Origin: Larix kaempferi | Taxonomy: Eukaryota > Streptophyta > Pinopsida > Pinales > Pinaceae | DNA length: 64,000 nt | Reading direction: 5' to 3' | NCBI GenBank assembly: GCA_027924585.1 | Contig: BSBM01000252.1 | Span: 2,232,001 to 2,296,000 of the forward strand | Part shown: positions 44,880 through 55,966 of the stretch, in pieces | Numbering within the stretch: position 1 is the first letter of the stretch | How the letters are laid out: each line of letters opens with the position of its first letter | The notes under the pieces: model-generated | Database searches by the model: none | What the model was told of the DNA's origin: nothing | What the model saw: the letters and a program-made list of their open reading frames with translations, nothing else | Program-made: the position numbers and the translations under genes

Positions 44880-47810
44880 TCAGGGACATGCAAAACTAGC
44901 TCCAAGCGCATGGAACAAAGCTATGCCTAATGCAAGGAACATGGGCAAGATAAGGACACTCAGGGTGTGTCTCCTCCAGGTAAAAGGTGTCAAATTGAAA
45001 AGGCAAAATGATACAGGGCTTAGCGGAAATGAGATCAGAGATGGAGGCTTATACAATGGGCTAAAAGCGTGGAAGCCGGCTTCAGGCTCATTAGCGCAAG
45101 CGGGATCATAATAGATGCATATGCAATTTGAACACAAAGATGGGAACCTTATCAGGGATGGCCAGAAATATATGAGGAAGAAAGATATGAGGCTTCTTCT
45201 CAAAGTCATGGTGAATCTAAAAAGGCTCCCGAACCTATGAGAAAAACTCAGCATGGGCACCAGAATGGCATAAGGGTGCTGACTAGGATGACCCATGTTA
45301 GGTAGGTTCTGCTGTCGGACTGGTGCACAATGCATAAAGAGATGGATATCACACCAATATCCAACAGGTTCGACCCTATGGCGAATTCGGATGGCAAAAG
45401 GTTCAAATGCAACATAACAGCGGGGAAGCCTAAACCTATATGCAAGGTTCTGAATATACCTGACATGGTCGCACAAGGTGTCGAAAAGGACCAGTAAGCA
45501 AGTATACATGCAGCTAAGAATCCTGTCTCCAAGAAACATTAGTACCGGGATCATATCTAAAACATATGTAAAGGAAGACCCGATACAAGTCACTGTGGTA
45601 GAAATACTTTCAACTTCACTATCATCAACAGCAGGCATAAACAAGGCAGAGTCTTCGAATGAAGACTCTATGGTACCCAAGCCCGAGGACTTACAATCAA
45701 CAAGATCAAATTCAGGATGAAGATCAAAGTTGAAGGACATGATGGAATCTGCAGAAACAAATTCATCATCACGGGAGTTGAAAATTCTAGAAGCATAATC
45801 AAACTCAGCAGGAACACCGATTTGTTGATCTATAGGAGAGTCCAAAGACTTAACAGTAGGAAGATCAGACTTTAAGGTCAAACTGGGGCTGGACATAACT
45901 GTGACTGGATCAACATCCAAGTGAATGGCAGACTGTACCATAGACTCTAGGAAAACTTCATCGGAAGGAAGTATATCATCCCAGATAGAATACATATCTA
46001 AACATTCAGATGGAGATGTCACTTGGTCAAAAGCTGGGACCAAGTCCCGAGAAGGTAAGCATGAACTCAGATACTTCTTCTCAGTAGCAGTTGAACTCAA
46101 GGAACAATATGCCACATGAGGCGCATGTGACACAGTAGTGCCTAATGACGAGGGATCATACTGGTCTACAGTTGGGTAATAAGGAGGATCAACGAATGCA
46201 AGCTGGTCGATGGTGACAATGTTTTCGTTATGAGGGAAATGCATCACACGAAAAAACGTAGACACCACAGCATGCATAGCATAAACGTAATCACGCCCGA
46301 GGATCATATCAAAGTCCATAGGGTCCTTTAGAACCATAAAATCAACTAAGACTGTTTTTCCACCCAAGGTAACAGGTGCCTGACGGAGGAATCCGATCGG
46401 TTCACTAGGTCTTCTATCGAAGGTCAACGGCCAATTAACAGCTGGAATAATATTAGGGAAACCCAAATCTCTCCAAGCATAAGCGGATAAGATACTAACA
46501 GAAGCACCTTCATCAACAATGCATCGATCAACCGTATGGTTCCCGATATCAACCTTTATCTGGAAAGGTGTCGAAGAAGGAAGGCGAGGCTCGGCTAGAC
46601 TATTCCAATCAAAGGAAACAATCCTAGGGCTTGGTAGGGGTTCACATGGCACAGATGAAGTGCCCCCTTTTTCAGGAACATCCAAACTGGAAATGCAGAA
46701 GACTTCAGTAGTAGGTGCATCAATCTCTGAAGGACTGATGGGATCGGTCGAAGATTGCATCGATTCAATCACTTCACTCTTCGAAGGAAGAGTGGGGTCG
46801 ACCAAAGATTGCATTGGTTCAACCACTTTATCAACCAAAGGTTGATCTGACTGCAGGGAATCTATAGACAACTCAGGAACAGAGGTTCCTTCAGACATGG
46901 ACCACACTCTTCGTGCCTCTGGAATGGCAGGGCATCGGTGAGTAAGGTGATCTCCCTTACAAAGTTTACAAGGGAACTTTGGTTTCCGTCCTATAGGTTT
47001 AGACTCCTTTACAACGTCAGTACTCTCAGCATGACTAGCATTGGCTGACAGCTTGCCCCCAGCATGACTCACAGAGGCTGGTTGCTCAGAAGCAGAAGAC
47101 TTTTGAACTAAGGACCACACTTTTTGCACTTCTGGAAGTACAGGGCACAAGTAAGTAAGGTGGTCTCCCTCGCAAAACTTACAAGGGAACTTAAGCTTCT
47201 GTTTGTTGGGTTTGTCGACAATGTCAACTCCCTCAGCATGACTTGCAGTGGCTGATCTGGTGTCTCCAGTATGACTCACAGGAACTGGTGACTTGTCATT
47301 AATATGGCTAGCAGTGATCAATGACGTGTCCTCAACATGACTGACAGTGGTTGAAGACAAACTTTCAGTATGATTTTCAGTGACTAAAAGTTTTCTCCCA
47401 GCATGACCTCCAGAGGCTGGGTGGGTGCCCCCTGCATGATTTGCAGAGGCAGGGTGCTTGCCCCCTTGTTTTGGCATCTTCTTCCTATTCTTCCCCCGTC
47501 TATTCCTTTTAGACTGCTGGTTACTAGTATTGCTACTTTCGCCACATGAGGTAGAAGGAGGAGGAGAAGATGTTACTGGCAAAGGAGGCACAGGGTTCTG
47601 ATGCTCTTGATTTGAGGTGCTCACAAAAGAAGCGTCAGGAGTATGCAAGGCATTTGGAGTGGAAAACAACCAAACTGGAAGCCCAATAGTGAATCCAGGA
47701 AGATTCAGAGTAGCCATTAAGGGAGTACCAATGTTTCCAATGAATGGAACAGCACAAGGATCCCCCGGAATAGGGGTACCTTGATTGGCACTCGCCGGAA
47801 TGCTAGACAT
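44880..47810 (-). CDS. Gag-protease polyprotein of the left unit (976 aa)
   Basis: Intact from ATG 47810. Residues 32-47 hold MATLNLPGFTIGLPVW, shared with the Tat-like remnant at 9281-9778. Residues 101-114 are basic. Residues 124-191 hold seven repeats of an 11-residue unit centred on (S/N/G)H (His at 125, 136, 147, 158, 169, 180, 191), and two more at 249 and 260. Zinc knuckles CKFCEGDHLTYLC (210-222) and CKLCKGDHLTHRC (281-293) have the short CX2CX3HX4C spacing. Residues 429-442 (RCIVDEGASVSIL) and 503-512 (ILGRDYVYAM) are the protease. The last 220 residues have several hydrophobic stretches and no recognised fold. It should make RNA-binding particle protein and protease; RT must come from a relative. 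Capsid is not clearly recognisable. Confidence 0.85.
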   Translation of the reverse strand: MSSIPASANQGTPIPGDPCAVPFIGNIGTPLMATLNLPGFTIGLPVWLFSTPNALHTPDASFVSTSNQEHQNPVPPLPVTSSPPPSTSCGESSNTSNQQSKRNRRGKNRKKMPKQGGKHPASANHAGGTHPASGGHAGRKLLVTENHTESLSSTTVSHVEDTSLITASHINDKSPVPVSHTGDTRSATASHAEGVDIVDKPNKQKLKFPCKFCEGDHLTYLCPVLPEVQKVWSLVQKSSASEQPASVSHAGGKLSANASHAESTDVVKESKPIGRKPKFPCKLCKGDHLTHRCPAIPEARRVWSMSEGTSVPELSIDSLQSDQPLVDKVVEPMQSLVDPTLPSKSEVIESMQSSTDPISPSEIDAPTTEVFCISSLDVPEKGGTSSVPCEPLPSPRIVSFDWNSLAEPRLPSSTPFQIKVDIGNHTVDRCIVDEGASVSILSAYAWRDLGFPNIIPAVNWPLTFDRRPSEPIGFLRQAPVTLGGKTVLVDFMVLKDPMDFDMILGRDYVYAMHAVVSTFFRVMHFPHNENIVTIDQLAFVDPPYYPTVDQYDPSSLGTTVSHAPHVAYCSLSSTATEKKYLSSCLPSRDLVPAFDQVTSPSECLDMYSIWDDILPSDEVFLESMVQSAIHLDVDPVTVMSSPSLTLKSDLPTVKSLDSPIDQQIGVPAEFDYASRIFNSRDDEFVSADSIMSFNFDLHPEFDLVDCKSSGLGTIESSFEDSALFMPAVDDSEVESISTTVTCIGSSFTYVLDMIPVLMFLGDRILSCMYTCLLVLFDTLCDHVRYIQNLAYRFRLPRCYVAFEPFAIRIRHRVEPVGYWCDIHLFMHCAPVRQQNLPNMGHPSQHPYAILVPMLSFSHRFGSLFRFTMTLRRSLISFFLIYFWPSLIRFPSLCSNCICIYYDPACANEPEAGFHAFSPLYKPPSLISFPLSPVSFCLFNLTPFTWRRHTLSVLILPMFLALGIALFHALGASFACP

Positions 47811-49841
47811 AGTTTCTCACTCAAATGAACAAGAAGTTCCCTAAGGCAAACTAAAAACAAGTAGCACAAAGAGCACACCACTAAAAAAAGGTCCTAAGTA
47901 AATCAAACCAGGCAAACAGATGCCTTCCGGAGAAGAGTCTGGGATGATGAGGGCCCATAACAGATCAACGAAGGATGAAGGACAGTTACCCGGGGTCCAC
48001 AATACAATGACTAAGGGTGCAAGCGCTGGAATCACCCAACCGCCCTCCCAAAGACCTGCAAGGGATTTCCTCCCACGTCTGTCCTAGGTACAGCAGATAT
48101 ACCCTCCGCTGTCACCTGTGTATGAACCTAGAGTCTGATACTAAGGATACCACAACACCGAAAATTCCTGGGGGAACAGTCACCGGTCGAATCAGAAAGA
48201 GTGGGCAGGGTAGCTAAGCCCGAAACTCGAAAGAGTCCCCAATACGCAATCCGATCCTGGCGTATGCTCGAACAGAAAGTAGGAGGGGTATTCCCACAAA
48301 CTGATCTCACATTGACCTACTGCATATGCTCCCAGGCAAATTTTGAGTGAGGTGGGTTTGCCTAATGATAGTCTCACTACGATTTTTGTGCAATGTGTGA
48401 TCTTGGGTGGTTTAAGGTGTTTTAAACCCAAGATCCTAACCAAAACTAGTTGGTGTAGTGTAACCTAGAAAAGAAAATGTTGCTAGTTCATTTTATTAGA
48501 GTTCATTTTAAAGGTTACTTGATTACTCAAAAAGGTAGTGGGTGTGTGAGAGTGGTTATAATAGAAATAGAGTACTGAAAATGAAATATTTACCACCAAA
48601 CAAATCTTTTTCTTTTCAATGCAAGTCTTAAAATTATGATCTAGAATGCATGTGCAAATGCAATTTTTTAATCTTTTGAATGCAAAAAAGGTAAAAATAA
48701 AGTCTAAATGTAAAAAATTAAACTCAAAACCTAAGAATGCAGCTACTCAAGCAACTAGGTATGCAAAAGAAAACTTGTTCTTTTTGATGCAAAGCACTCT
48801 AAAATCTTTTAAGCCACTTGCAAGGTACTCTATTTAGAAAATGAATCAAAATTCTTTATGCTTTTCAAAGGTAAGAAACAAAAACTGAAACTAACCTACT
48901 ATCAAAGCAAAGCAAAGAAACTTTCAGGTTCTCTTTATGAAACAGTAAAAGCTACCAAATATGACTTTCAAATTCTTATTGATGTAAGCATGCTAAACAT
49001 TGGGAAAAGAGTACAAAAACTACTTTTAGACCCAAACGAAGCAAATGACCTACGAAGAAGTATGGTTTGGTAAAGTCAGGTCTGCACGTAAACAATGCAA
49101 ACAAGGTCTTGAACAACAGCCAAAACACTTGAGCTTTCACTACAAAAGAAAAACTAAAAGCATAAGGGAGGACAAGAAACCAACCTAAAAGAGAAATTTC
49201 ACTCAAATAGATACAAACAGGGTCAAAAAGACTCAAGAGGTTTCAAATCTAGTGGAAATGGGGCAAGCAAGTTCAATCAGACTCAAATTAGGGTACAAAA
49301 CACCAAACAGGTCCACAACCCCCCAACTTAAGTCAACAAACCCCAAAACTTTCCAAACAAGCCCAAATTGATCAAAAGAGGTTTAAATCATGAATGTAGG
49401 ATCAATACAAGGATGGGAGACCACTTACAGGGGTTTAACATAGACCTAAGGTCATCAGGGACCCCCAAAAATGCAGCCACAACCCCCAGATTTGGGTCCA
49501 CAACCCAAAAACTCAAAAATTTCAAACCCATATTTTGAGCGCTACTGTGTATGAAGGAAACTAGCGCTCATAGTAGTATGGGCGCTACTGTACAGAGGAA
49601 AAGTAGCGTATGGGCGCTACTGTGTGGTACAAACAGTAGCGTACAAGAAAAAAAAGTCTAAAAAACGGGGTTAAAACCCCCAAACTGGGTCCACAAAGGT
49701 TTGCAAGGGCTGGGAAGGGTCTGTAAAAAGCCCAGGAGGGTCAAACAGAGCCTACTAACTGATCCTAATCAAGAAAATGAACAAAGACCATCAAAAAAGA
49801 CTGAAGAAATGACCTTGGATACCCCTAAGCAGTTAGGCTTT
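47811..49841 (-). other. 5' leader of the left unit
   Basis: About 2 kb between PBS and the ORF start, without supported genes. The part nearest the PBS contains a cluster of GCGCTAC/GTAGCGC motifs (49537-49644). Confidence 0.5.
49537..49644. repeat. Cluster of GCGCTAC and GTAGCG motifs, left unit leader
   Basis: GAGCGCTACTGTG, CTAGCGCTC, GGGCGCTACTGTAC, GTAGCGTATGGGCGCTAC and CAGTAGCGTAC follow each other in 108 bp, alternating in orientation so that they can pair. Confidence 0.75.
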
Positions 49842-49858
49842 CCCCAGCGGAGTCGCCA
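49842..49858 (-). other. Primer-binding site of the left unit
   Basis: TGGCGACTCCGCTGGGG on the minus strand, 3 nt from the LTR edge. This type occurs in Tat/Ogre-lineage elements and is, as far as I recall, attributed to tRNA-Arg. Confidence 0.8.
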
Positions 49859-49861
49859 TTC

Positions 49862-50916
49862 TGTTGTGGGGAAAATGCACCTATAGTTCAGGGGAGAAAC
49901 TACCAACTTACGGTGATAAAGATAGACTTACAAGCATTCTGCAAGTATAACTAATAAATGAAGAGATTAGGGTTTAGAGATGTAGGCACCTTATTCAGAA
50001 GGTTGATCCTAGCTTTTCCTCCCTCGCTCTTCAATGCTTATCCAGTGTCGCAATGCCCAGACCTGCAAAACAACTTGATACCTTTCTCAAATACATTTGA
50101 CTACATATATAAGACTGATATTAATAATAGAAGAAAACATCAGATTATAAACAAACTGTAATCAAATCCAAGACACATTAATAGATCATATTTGGAAAGA
50201 GAAGAATGTCTGATCTTTATTAATGAATGAAAGCAAGTACATACAATTATACCTTCCTTCAAGCTTGGCACTTCACGAAACCTAGATTCAAGATCTCCTG
50301 CTTCCGTTCTCCAAGGATCCCAACCTCTAAGAAATTGTACTAGGGTTTACCAAAACTGAAGCACAAGAGAGGGGGATGAAGGTCTCCATTCCTCCAGCAT
50401 AACTTTGCAATTGGGCTTGGTCCTTTCACATGGCCCTTCTACCCTCCTTATATAATCAATGAGGAAGAGGAAAAGAAGTTATAACCACTCAAGAGGTTTC
50501 CCAACCAACTTAACTTACTCGAATTTCGAGATTTTGACCAAAACAAGAGTGTACCCTACTCTACAGTATACAAAGTCGCGTACATATGGCAATGGGCGCT
50601 ACTTTAAATGAGACAAAGTCGCGTACACACGCTACTATTATAACAGTAGAGTCGCGCTCATAGTGAAAAATGGCCAAAAACAGGCTTTTCTGCTCATTTT
50701 CAGGAGATGGTTTGGTCTGGAAAAATGTTCCTAAGGGTCATATACATCAAATGGGTCAAGAATGAGGTAATTTCAACCATTTTTAGTGTCCCAAATGACT
50801 CCTCCATCCACAATTGTCCTGTTGTGTGACTGAACTTGATCTCAAGAAGTGTCATCATGCGACCAAGGGAAACAAGTGTCGTCACGGACGGAGAGGTGTC
50901 ATTTCAAGCTATAACA
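49862..50916 (-). repeat. Array LTR 2 (shared, central)
   Basis: 1055 bp, 5' LTR of the left unit and 3' LTR of the right unit. It lacks the 43-bp duplication present in LTR 3. Confidence 0.93.
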
Positions 50917-50930
50917 GATGCCCCCTAATG
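50917..50930 (-). other. Polypurine tract of the right unit
   Basis: CATTAGGGGGCATC on the minus strand, identical to 42761-42774. Confidence 0.8.
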
Positions 50931-52767
50931 TATGAGGTCAGAGGGAGTACGGGAAACGATGGCCGAAATACATTATAAAAAATAAAAAAGAGTTGAATCG
51001 TGGAGGAACGGAGAAACCAAGAATCATAGGCTCAAATGAAGTACCTGAAAGAAAAGGCAAAGTCAGACAAACTTATCCATGGGGTAACTGTCCATGTTCA
51101 AATGGTGGAACATGATCTCCAAGAGGATACAATAATGATCCAAAATACTGATGCATATATCATGGCCACTAAAATACAAGCGTCGATCCATGAGGAACAT
51201 AAGTGTAAACATAGCCACATAAATACAAGGTGGATCTATGTCAAAACTGGAGAACATAGCCATAGAGAACAAGCTGGATCTATGTCTCATCAAGAGCCAA
51301 AAAGAGTGTGGCTCAGTCTTGCGCAACTTGGGTGATAACATAAATAAGGTGATGCTATCGAGGATCCCAAGGTCTTCATCCAAAAACAACCCAAGGTACA
51401 AACCTATCCATGCGAATAAATGAGTTGACAGTCGAACATGGAGGGCATCGTTTGATTACCGGTCATTGATGTATACCGTTAACAAACGCGAGGGTGTCCA
51501 CCAATAATGAAAATGGAACCCAAGGTACCTAGTACATTCAAGCAAGTGCGAATAAGTGGTCTTGCCGTCGAACACTTGAAGAATCCATCGGATAGGAGAC
51601 ATTGATGTATTCCCATCTATCCAATAGCAAGGGAAACTGCCACTAATGACTGCAATCCCCAAGGTACTAACCGAAACTCTAAACTTCATTCCCAGAGCAC
51701 AATGAGCTGAAGTCGATGGGAAGAAGTCCGTTGGAAGGGAGGCCTTAATGCATCCTCCATCATCCAACACGAGGGACACTCAAAAGGTATGAACTGATTT
51801 GGAGTAGGACTGAACACATGATGAAACATACTGACACCAAGGAATGGCTGACACATGAGGTCAAGGCAACTGCAGAATGGCCGACACAGGTTATATCCTT
51901 GAACAGTGAGCACGACACAAGAGTGACTTAGGCAGCTTTTAACACAAAGGGACCACGATACAATTCTGCAATGTAGGAGACATTAACAGATTCTCCATAT
52001 GATTGTAAGATTAACCAAACGGAGGAGTAAGAACTCTGAGATCAAGTTTACCCTAAGGCCAACGCTAGAACCCAACTTGTTTGATAGACTCAAAACAGGT
52101 GCTTTGTTCAAGGAGATAGTTGACTTGCTGCCATCATATTGAAAGATATTTTGACATTCTTCCCTTCCCTTTCCTTTTTCATTTTTTAACGAGCTTGACA
52201 AAGAACTAAAGCATGCTCGACGGTATTTTCATAGTTAAGGAGTCTGAAAAACCTAGAAGAAAACTCCATACACCTATCCGTGGATTTTATATCGAGCCCG
52301 GATTGGTCTGTGCTCGGCGGTGTTTTCTTGCTTATAGAGTTGAAAAACTTAAACAGTCCTCTATACACTTATCCGTGGATTTTATATCAAGCCCGGATTG
52401 GTATGTGCTCGCTTGGTGTTTTCACATTTCGAGAGTCTGAAAACCCTAAAGACGACTCCAAAGGTCCTTTTTCGTAAAGTTAGTCTCCTTCCCCGAAAAA
52501 GTGTAAAATGATGGAAGAAGAACTCTTCTAGCGCATACAAGAGTATACCTAGAGTATACCTTTTCCGTAAATTATCCACCAAGGCCCGGAAAAGGGGTAA
52601 TTCTATACCTAAGTGGATGTCAGTTCAGTTATTTTAACGAGCCTGAAAAGACAACTATGCTCGGCAAACTTTTCCTATTTAAGGAGTCTGAAAAGTGCTT
52701 AAGAGAACTCCATAGGGATCTTTTCCGTAAAGGTTTAACGAGTCCGGAAAAGTAAACTCATGACCTC
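50931..52767 (-). other. 3' non-coding part of the right unit
   Basis: Copy of 42775-44611 with only single-base differences (for example CCGAAACTC against CCAAAACTC, and GAGCTG against GATCTG near 51675-51710). Confidence 0.5.
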
Positions 52768-53021
52768 CTTACTGTTTTTAACGAGCTCAAAGGAGATAGG
52801 AAAATGCTCACAACTTCCTTACTGTTTTTAACGAGCTCGAAGTGAAGATGAAAGAAATGCTCATAACCTACTTACTGTTTTTAACGAGCTCGAAGTGAAG
52901 GTAGAAGAATGCTCGTAGCCTCCTTACTATTTTTAACGAGCTCGAAGGAAAGGTGGAAGACTGCTCGTAACCTACTTACTGTTTTTAACGAGCTCGAAGT
53001 AAAAGAAGAATGCTCGAAATG
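52768..53021 (+). repeat. 52-bp tandem repeat, right unit
   Basis: Same five copies as 44612-44865, shifted by 8156 bp. Confidence 0.88.
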
Positions 53022-53035
53022 GGAGGAAACGAGTG

Positions 53036-55966
53036 TCAGGGACATGCAAAACTAGCTCCAAGCGCATGGAACAAAGCTATGCCTAATGCAAGGAACATGG
53101 GCAAGATAAGGACACTCAGGGTGTGTCTCCTCCAGGTAAAAGGTGTCAAATTGAAAAGGCAAAATGATACAGGGCTTAGCGGAAATGAGATCAGAGATGG
53201 AGGCTTATACAACGGGCTAAAAGCGTGGAAGCCGGCTTCAGGCTCATTAGCGCAAGCGGGATCATAATAGATGCATATGCAATTTGAACACAAAGATGGG
53301 AACCTTATCAGGGATGGCCAGAAATATATGAGGAAGAAAGATATGAGGCTTCTTCTCAAAGTCATGGTGAATCTAAAAAGGCTCCCGAACCTATGAGAAA
53401 AACTCAGCATGGGCACCAGAATGGCATAAGGGTGCTGACTAGGATGACCCATGTTAGGTAGGTTCTGTTGTCGGACTGGTGCACAATGCATAAAGAGATG
53501 GATATCACACCAATATCCAACAGGTTCGACCCTATGGCGAATTCGGATGGCAAAAGGTTCAAATGCAACATAACAGCGGGGAAGCCTAAACCTATATGCA
53601 AGGTTCTGAATATACCTGACATGGTCGCACAAGGTGTCGAAAAGGACCAGTAAGCAAGTATACATGCAGCTAAGAATCCTGTCTCCAAGAAACATTAGTA
53701 CCGGGATCATATCTAAAACATATGTAAAGGAAGACCCGATACAAGTCACTGTGGTAGAAATACTTTCAACTTCACTATCATCAACAGCAGGCATAAACAA
53801 GGCAGAGTCTTCGAATGAAGACTCTATGGTACCCAAGCCCGAGGACTTACAATCAACAAGATCAAATTCAGGATGAAGATCAAAGTTGAAGGACATGATG
53901 GAATCTGCAGAAACAAATTCATCATCACGGGAGTTGAAAATTCTAGAAGCATAATCAAACTCAGCAGGAACACCGATTTGTTGATCTATAGGAGAGTCCA
54001 AAGACTTAACAGTAGGAAGATCAGACTTTAAGGTCAAACCGGGGCTGGACATAACTGTGACTGGATCAACATCCAAGTGAATGGCAGACTGTACCATAGA
54101 CTCTAGGAAAACTTCATCGGAAGGAAGTATATCATCCCAGATAGAATACATATCTAAACATTCAGATGGAGATGTCACTTGGTCAAAAGCTGGGACCAAG
54201 TCCCGAGAAGGTAAGCATGAACTCAGATACTTCTTCTCAGTAGCAGTTGAACTCAAGGAACAATATGCCACATGAGGCGCATGTGACACAGTAGTGCCTA
54301 ATGACGAGGGATCATACTGGTCTACAGTTGGGTAATAAGGAGGATCAACGAATGCAAGCTGGTCGATGGTGACAATGTTTTCGTTATGAGGGAAATGCAT
54401 CACACGAAAAAGCGTAGACACCACAGCATGCATAGCATAAACGTAATCACGCCCGAGGATCATATCAAAGTCCATAGGGTCCTTTAGAACCATAAAATCA
54501 ACTAAGACTGTTTTTCCACCCAAGGTAACAGGTGCCTGACGGAGGAATCCGATCGGTTCACTAGGTCTTCTATCGAAGGTCAACGGCCAATTAACAGCTG
54601 GAATAATATTAGGGAAACCCAAATCTCTCCAAGCATAAGCGGATAAGATACTAACAGAAGCACCTTCATCAACAATGCATCGATCAACCGTATGGTTCCC
54701 GATATCAACCTTTATCTGGAAAGGTGTCGAAGAAGGAAGGCGAGGCTCGGCTAGACTATTCCAATCAAAGGAAACAATCCTAGGGCTTGGTAGGGGTTCA
54801 CATGGCACAGATGAAGTGCCCCCTTTTTCAGGAACATCCAAACTGGAAATGCAGAAGACTTCAGTAGTAGGTGCATCAATCTCTGAAGGACTGATGGGAT
54901 CGGTCGAAGATTGCATCGATTCAATCACTTCACTCTTCGAAGGAAGAGTGGGGTCGACCAAAGATTGCATTGGTTCAACCACTTTATCAACCAAAGGTTG
55001 ATCTGACTGCAGGGAATCTATAGACAACTCAGGAACAGAGGTTCCTTCAGACATGGACCACACTCTTCGTGCCTCTGGAATGGCAGGGCATCGGTGAGTA
55101 AGGTGATCTCCCTTACAAAGTTTACAAGGGAACTTTGGTTTCCGTCCTATAGGTTTAGACTCCTTTACAACGTCAGTACTCTCAGCATGACTAGCATTGG
55201 CTGACAGCTTGCCCCCAGCATGACTCACAGAGGCTGGTTGCTCAGAAGCAGAAGACTTTTGAACTAAGGACCACACTTTTTGCACTTCTGGAAGTACAGG
55301 GCACAAGTAAGTAAGGTGGTCTCCCTCGCAAAACTTACAAGGGAACTTAAGCTTCTGTTTGTTGGGTTTGTCGACAATGTCAACTCCCTCAGCATGACTT
55401 GCAGTGGCTGATCTGGTGTCTCCAGTATGACTCACAGGAACTGGTGACTTGTCATTAATATGGCTAGCAGTGATCAATGACGTGTCCTCAACATGACTGA
55501 CAGTGGTTGAAGACAAACTTTCAGTATGATTTTCAGTGACTAAAAGTTTTCTCCCAGCATGACCTCCAGAGGCTGGGTGGGTGCCCCCTGCATGATTTGC
55601 AGAGGCAGGGTGCTTGCCCCCTTGTTTTGGCATCTTCTTCGTATTATTCCCCCGTCTATTCCTTTTAGACTGCTGGTTACTAGTATTGCTACTTTCGCCA
55701 CATGAGGTAGAAGGAGGAGGAGAAGATGTTACTGGCAAAGGAGGCACAGGGTTCTGATGCTCTTGATTTGAGGTGCTCACAAAAGAAGCGTCAGGAGTAT
55801 GCAAGGCATTTGGAGTGGAAAACAACCAAACCGGAAGCCCAATAGTGAATCCAGGAAGATTCAGAGTAGCCATTAAGGGAGTACCAATGTTTCCAATGAA
55901 TGGAACAGCACAAGGATCCCCCGGAACAGGGGTACCTTGATTGGCACTCGCCGGAATGCTAGACAT
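53036..55966 (-). CDS. Gag-protease polyprotein of the right unit (976 aa)
   Basis: Intact from ATG 55966 and the same length as the left copy. Visible differences are few: residue 14 Ile to Val, two changes in the basic tract at 107 and 109 (KNRK to NNTK), Phe to Leu at 519 and a Ser to Gly in the SSPSL/SSPGL segment. Both zinc knuckles, the 11-residue His repeats and the protease motifs are unchanged. That both copies keep 976 open codons shows that little time has passed since the tandem arose; selection is not needed to explain it. Its 5' side faces LTR 3, which is the real 5' LTR of the array. Confidence 0.85.
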   Translation of the reverse strand: MSSIPASANQGTPVPGDPCAVPFIGNIGTPLMATLNLPGFTIGLPVWLFSTPNALHTPDASFVSTSNQEHQNPVPPLPVTSSPPPSTSCGESSNTSNQQSKRNRRGNNTKKMPKQGGKHPASANHAGGTHPASGGHAGRKLLVTENHTESLSSTTVSHVEDTSLITASHINDKSPVPVSHTGDTRSATASHAEGVDIVDKPNKQKLKFPCKFCEGDHLTYLCPVLPEVQKVWSLVQKSSASEQPASVSHAGGKLSANASHAESTDVVKESKPIGRKPKFPCKLCKGDHLTHRCPAIPEARRVWSMSEGTSVPELSIDSLQSDQPLVDKVVEPMQSLVDPTLPSKSEVIESMQSSTDPISPSEIDAPTTEVFCISSLDVPEKGGTSSVPCEPLPSPRIVSFDWNSLAEPRLPSSTPFQIKVDIGNHTVDRCIVDEGASVSILSAYAWRDLGFPNIIPAVNWPLTFDRRPSEPIGFLRQAPVTLGGKTVLVDFMVLKDPMDFDMILGRDYVYAMHAVVSTLFRVMHFPHNENIVTIDQLAFVDPPYYPTVDQYDPSSLGTTVSHAPHVAYCSLSSTATEKKYLSSCLPSRDLVPAFDQVTSPSECLDMYSIWDDILPSDEVFLESMVQSAIHLDVDPVTVMSSPGLTLKSDLPTVKSLDSPIDQQIGVPAEFDYASRIFNSRDDEFVSADSIMSFNFDLHPEFDLVDCKSSGLGTIESSFEDSALFMPAVDDSEVESISTTVTCIGSSFTYVLDMIPVLMFLGDRILSCMYTCLLVLFDTLCDHVRYIQNLAYRFRLPRCYVAFEPFAIRIRHRVEPVGYWCDIHLFMHCAPVRQQNLPNMGHPSQHPYAILVPMLSFSHRFGSLFRFTMTLRRSLISFFLIYFWPSLIRFPSLCSNCICIYYDPACANEPEAGFHAFSPLYKPPSLISFPLSPVSFCLFNLTPFTWRRHTLSVLILPMFLALGIALFHALGASFACP

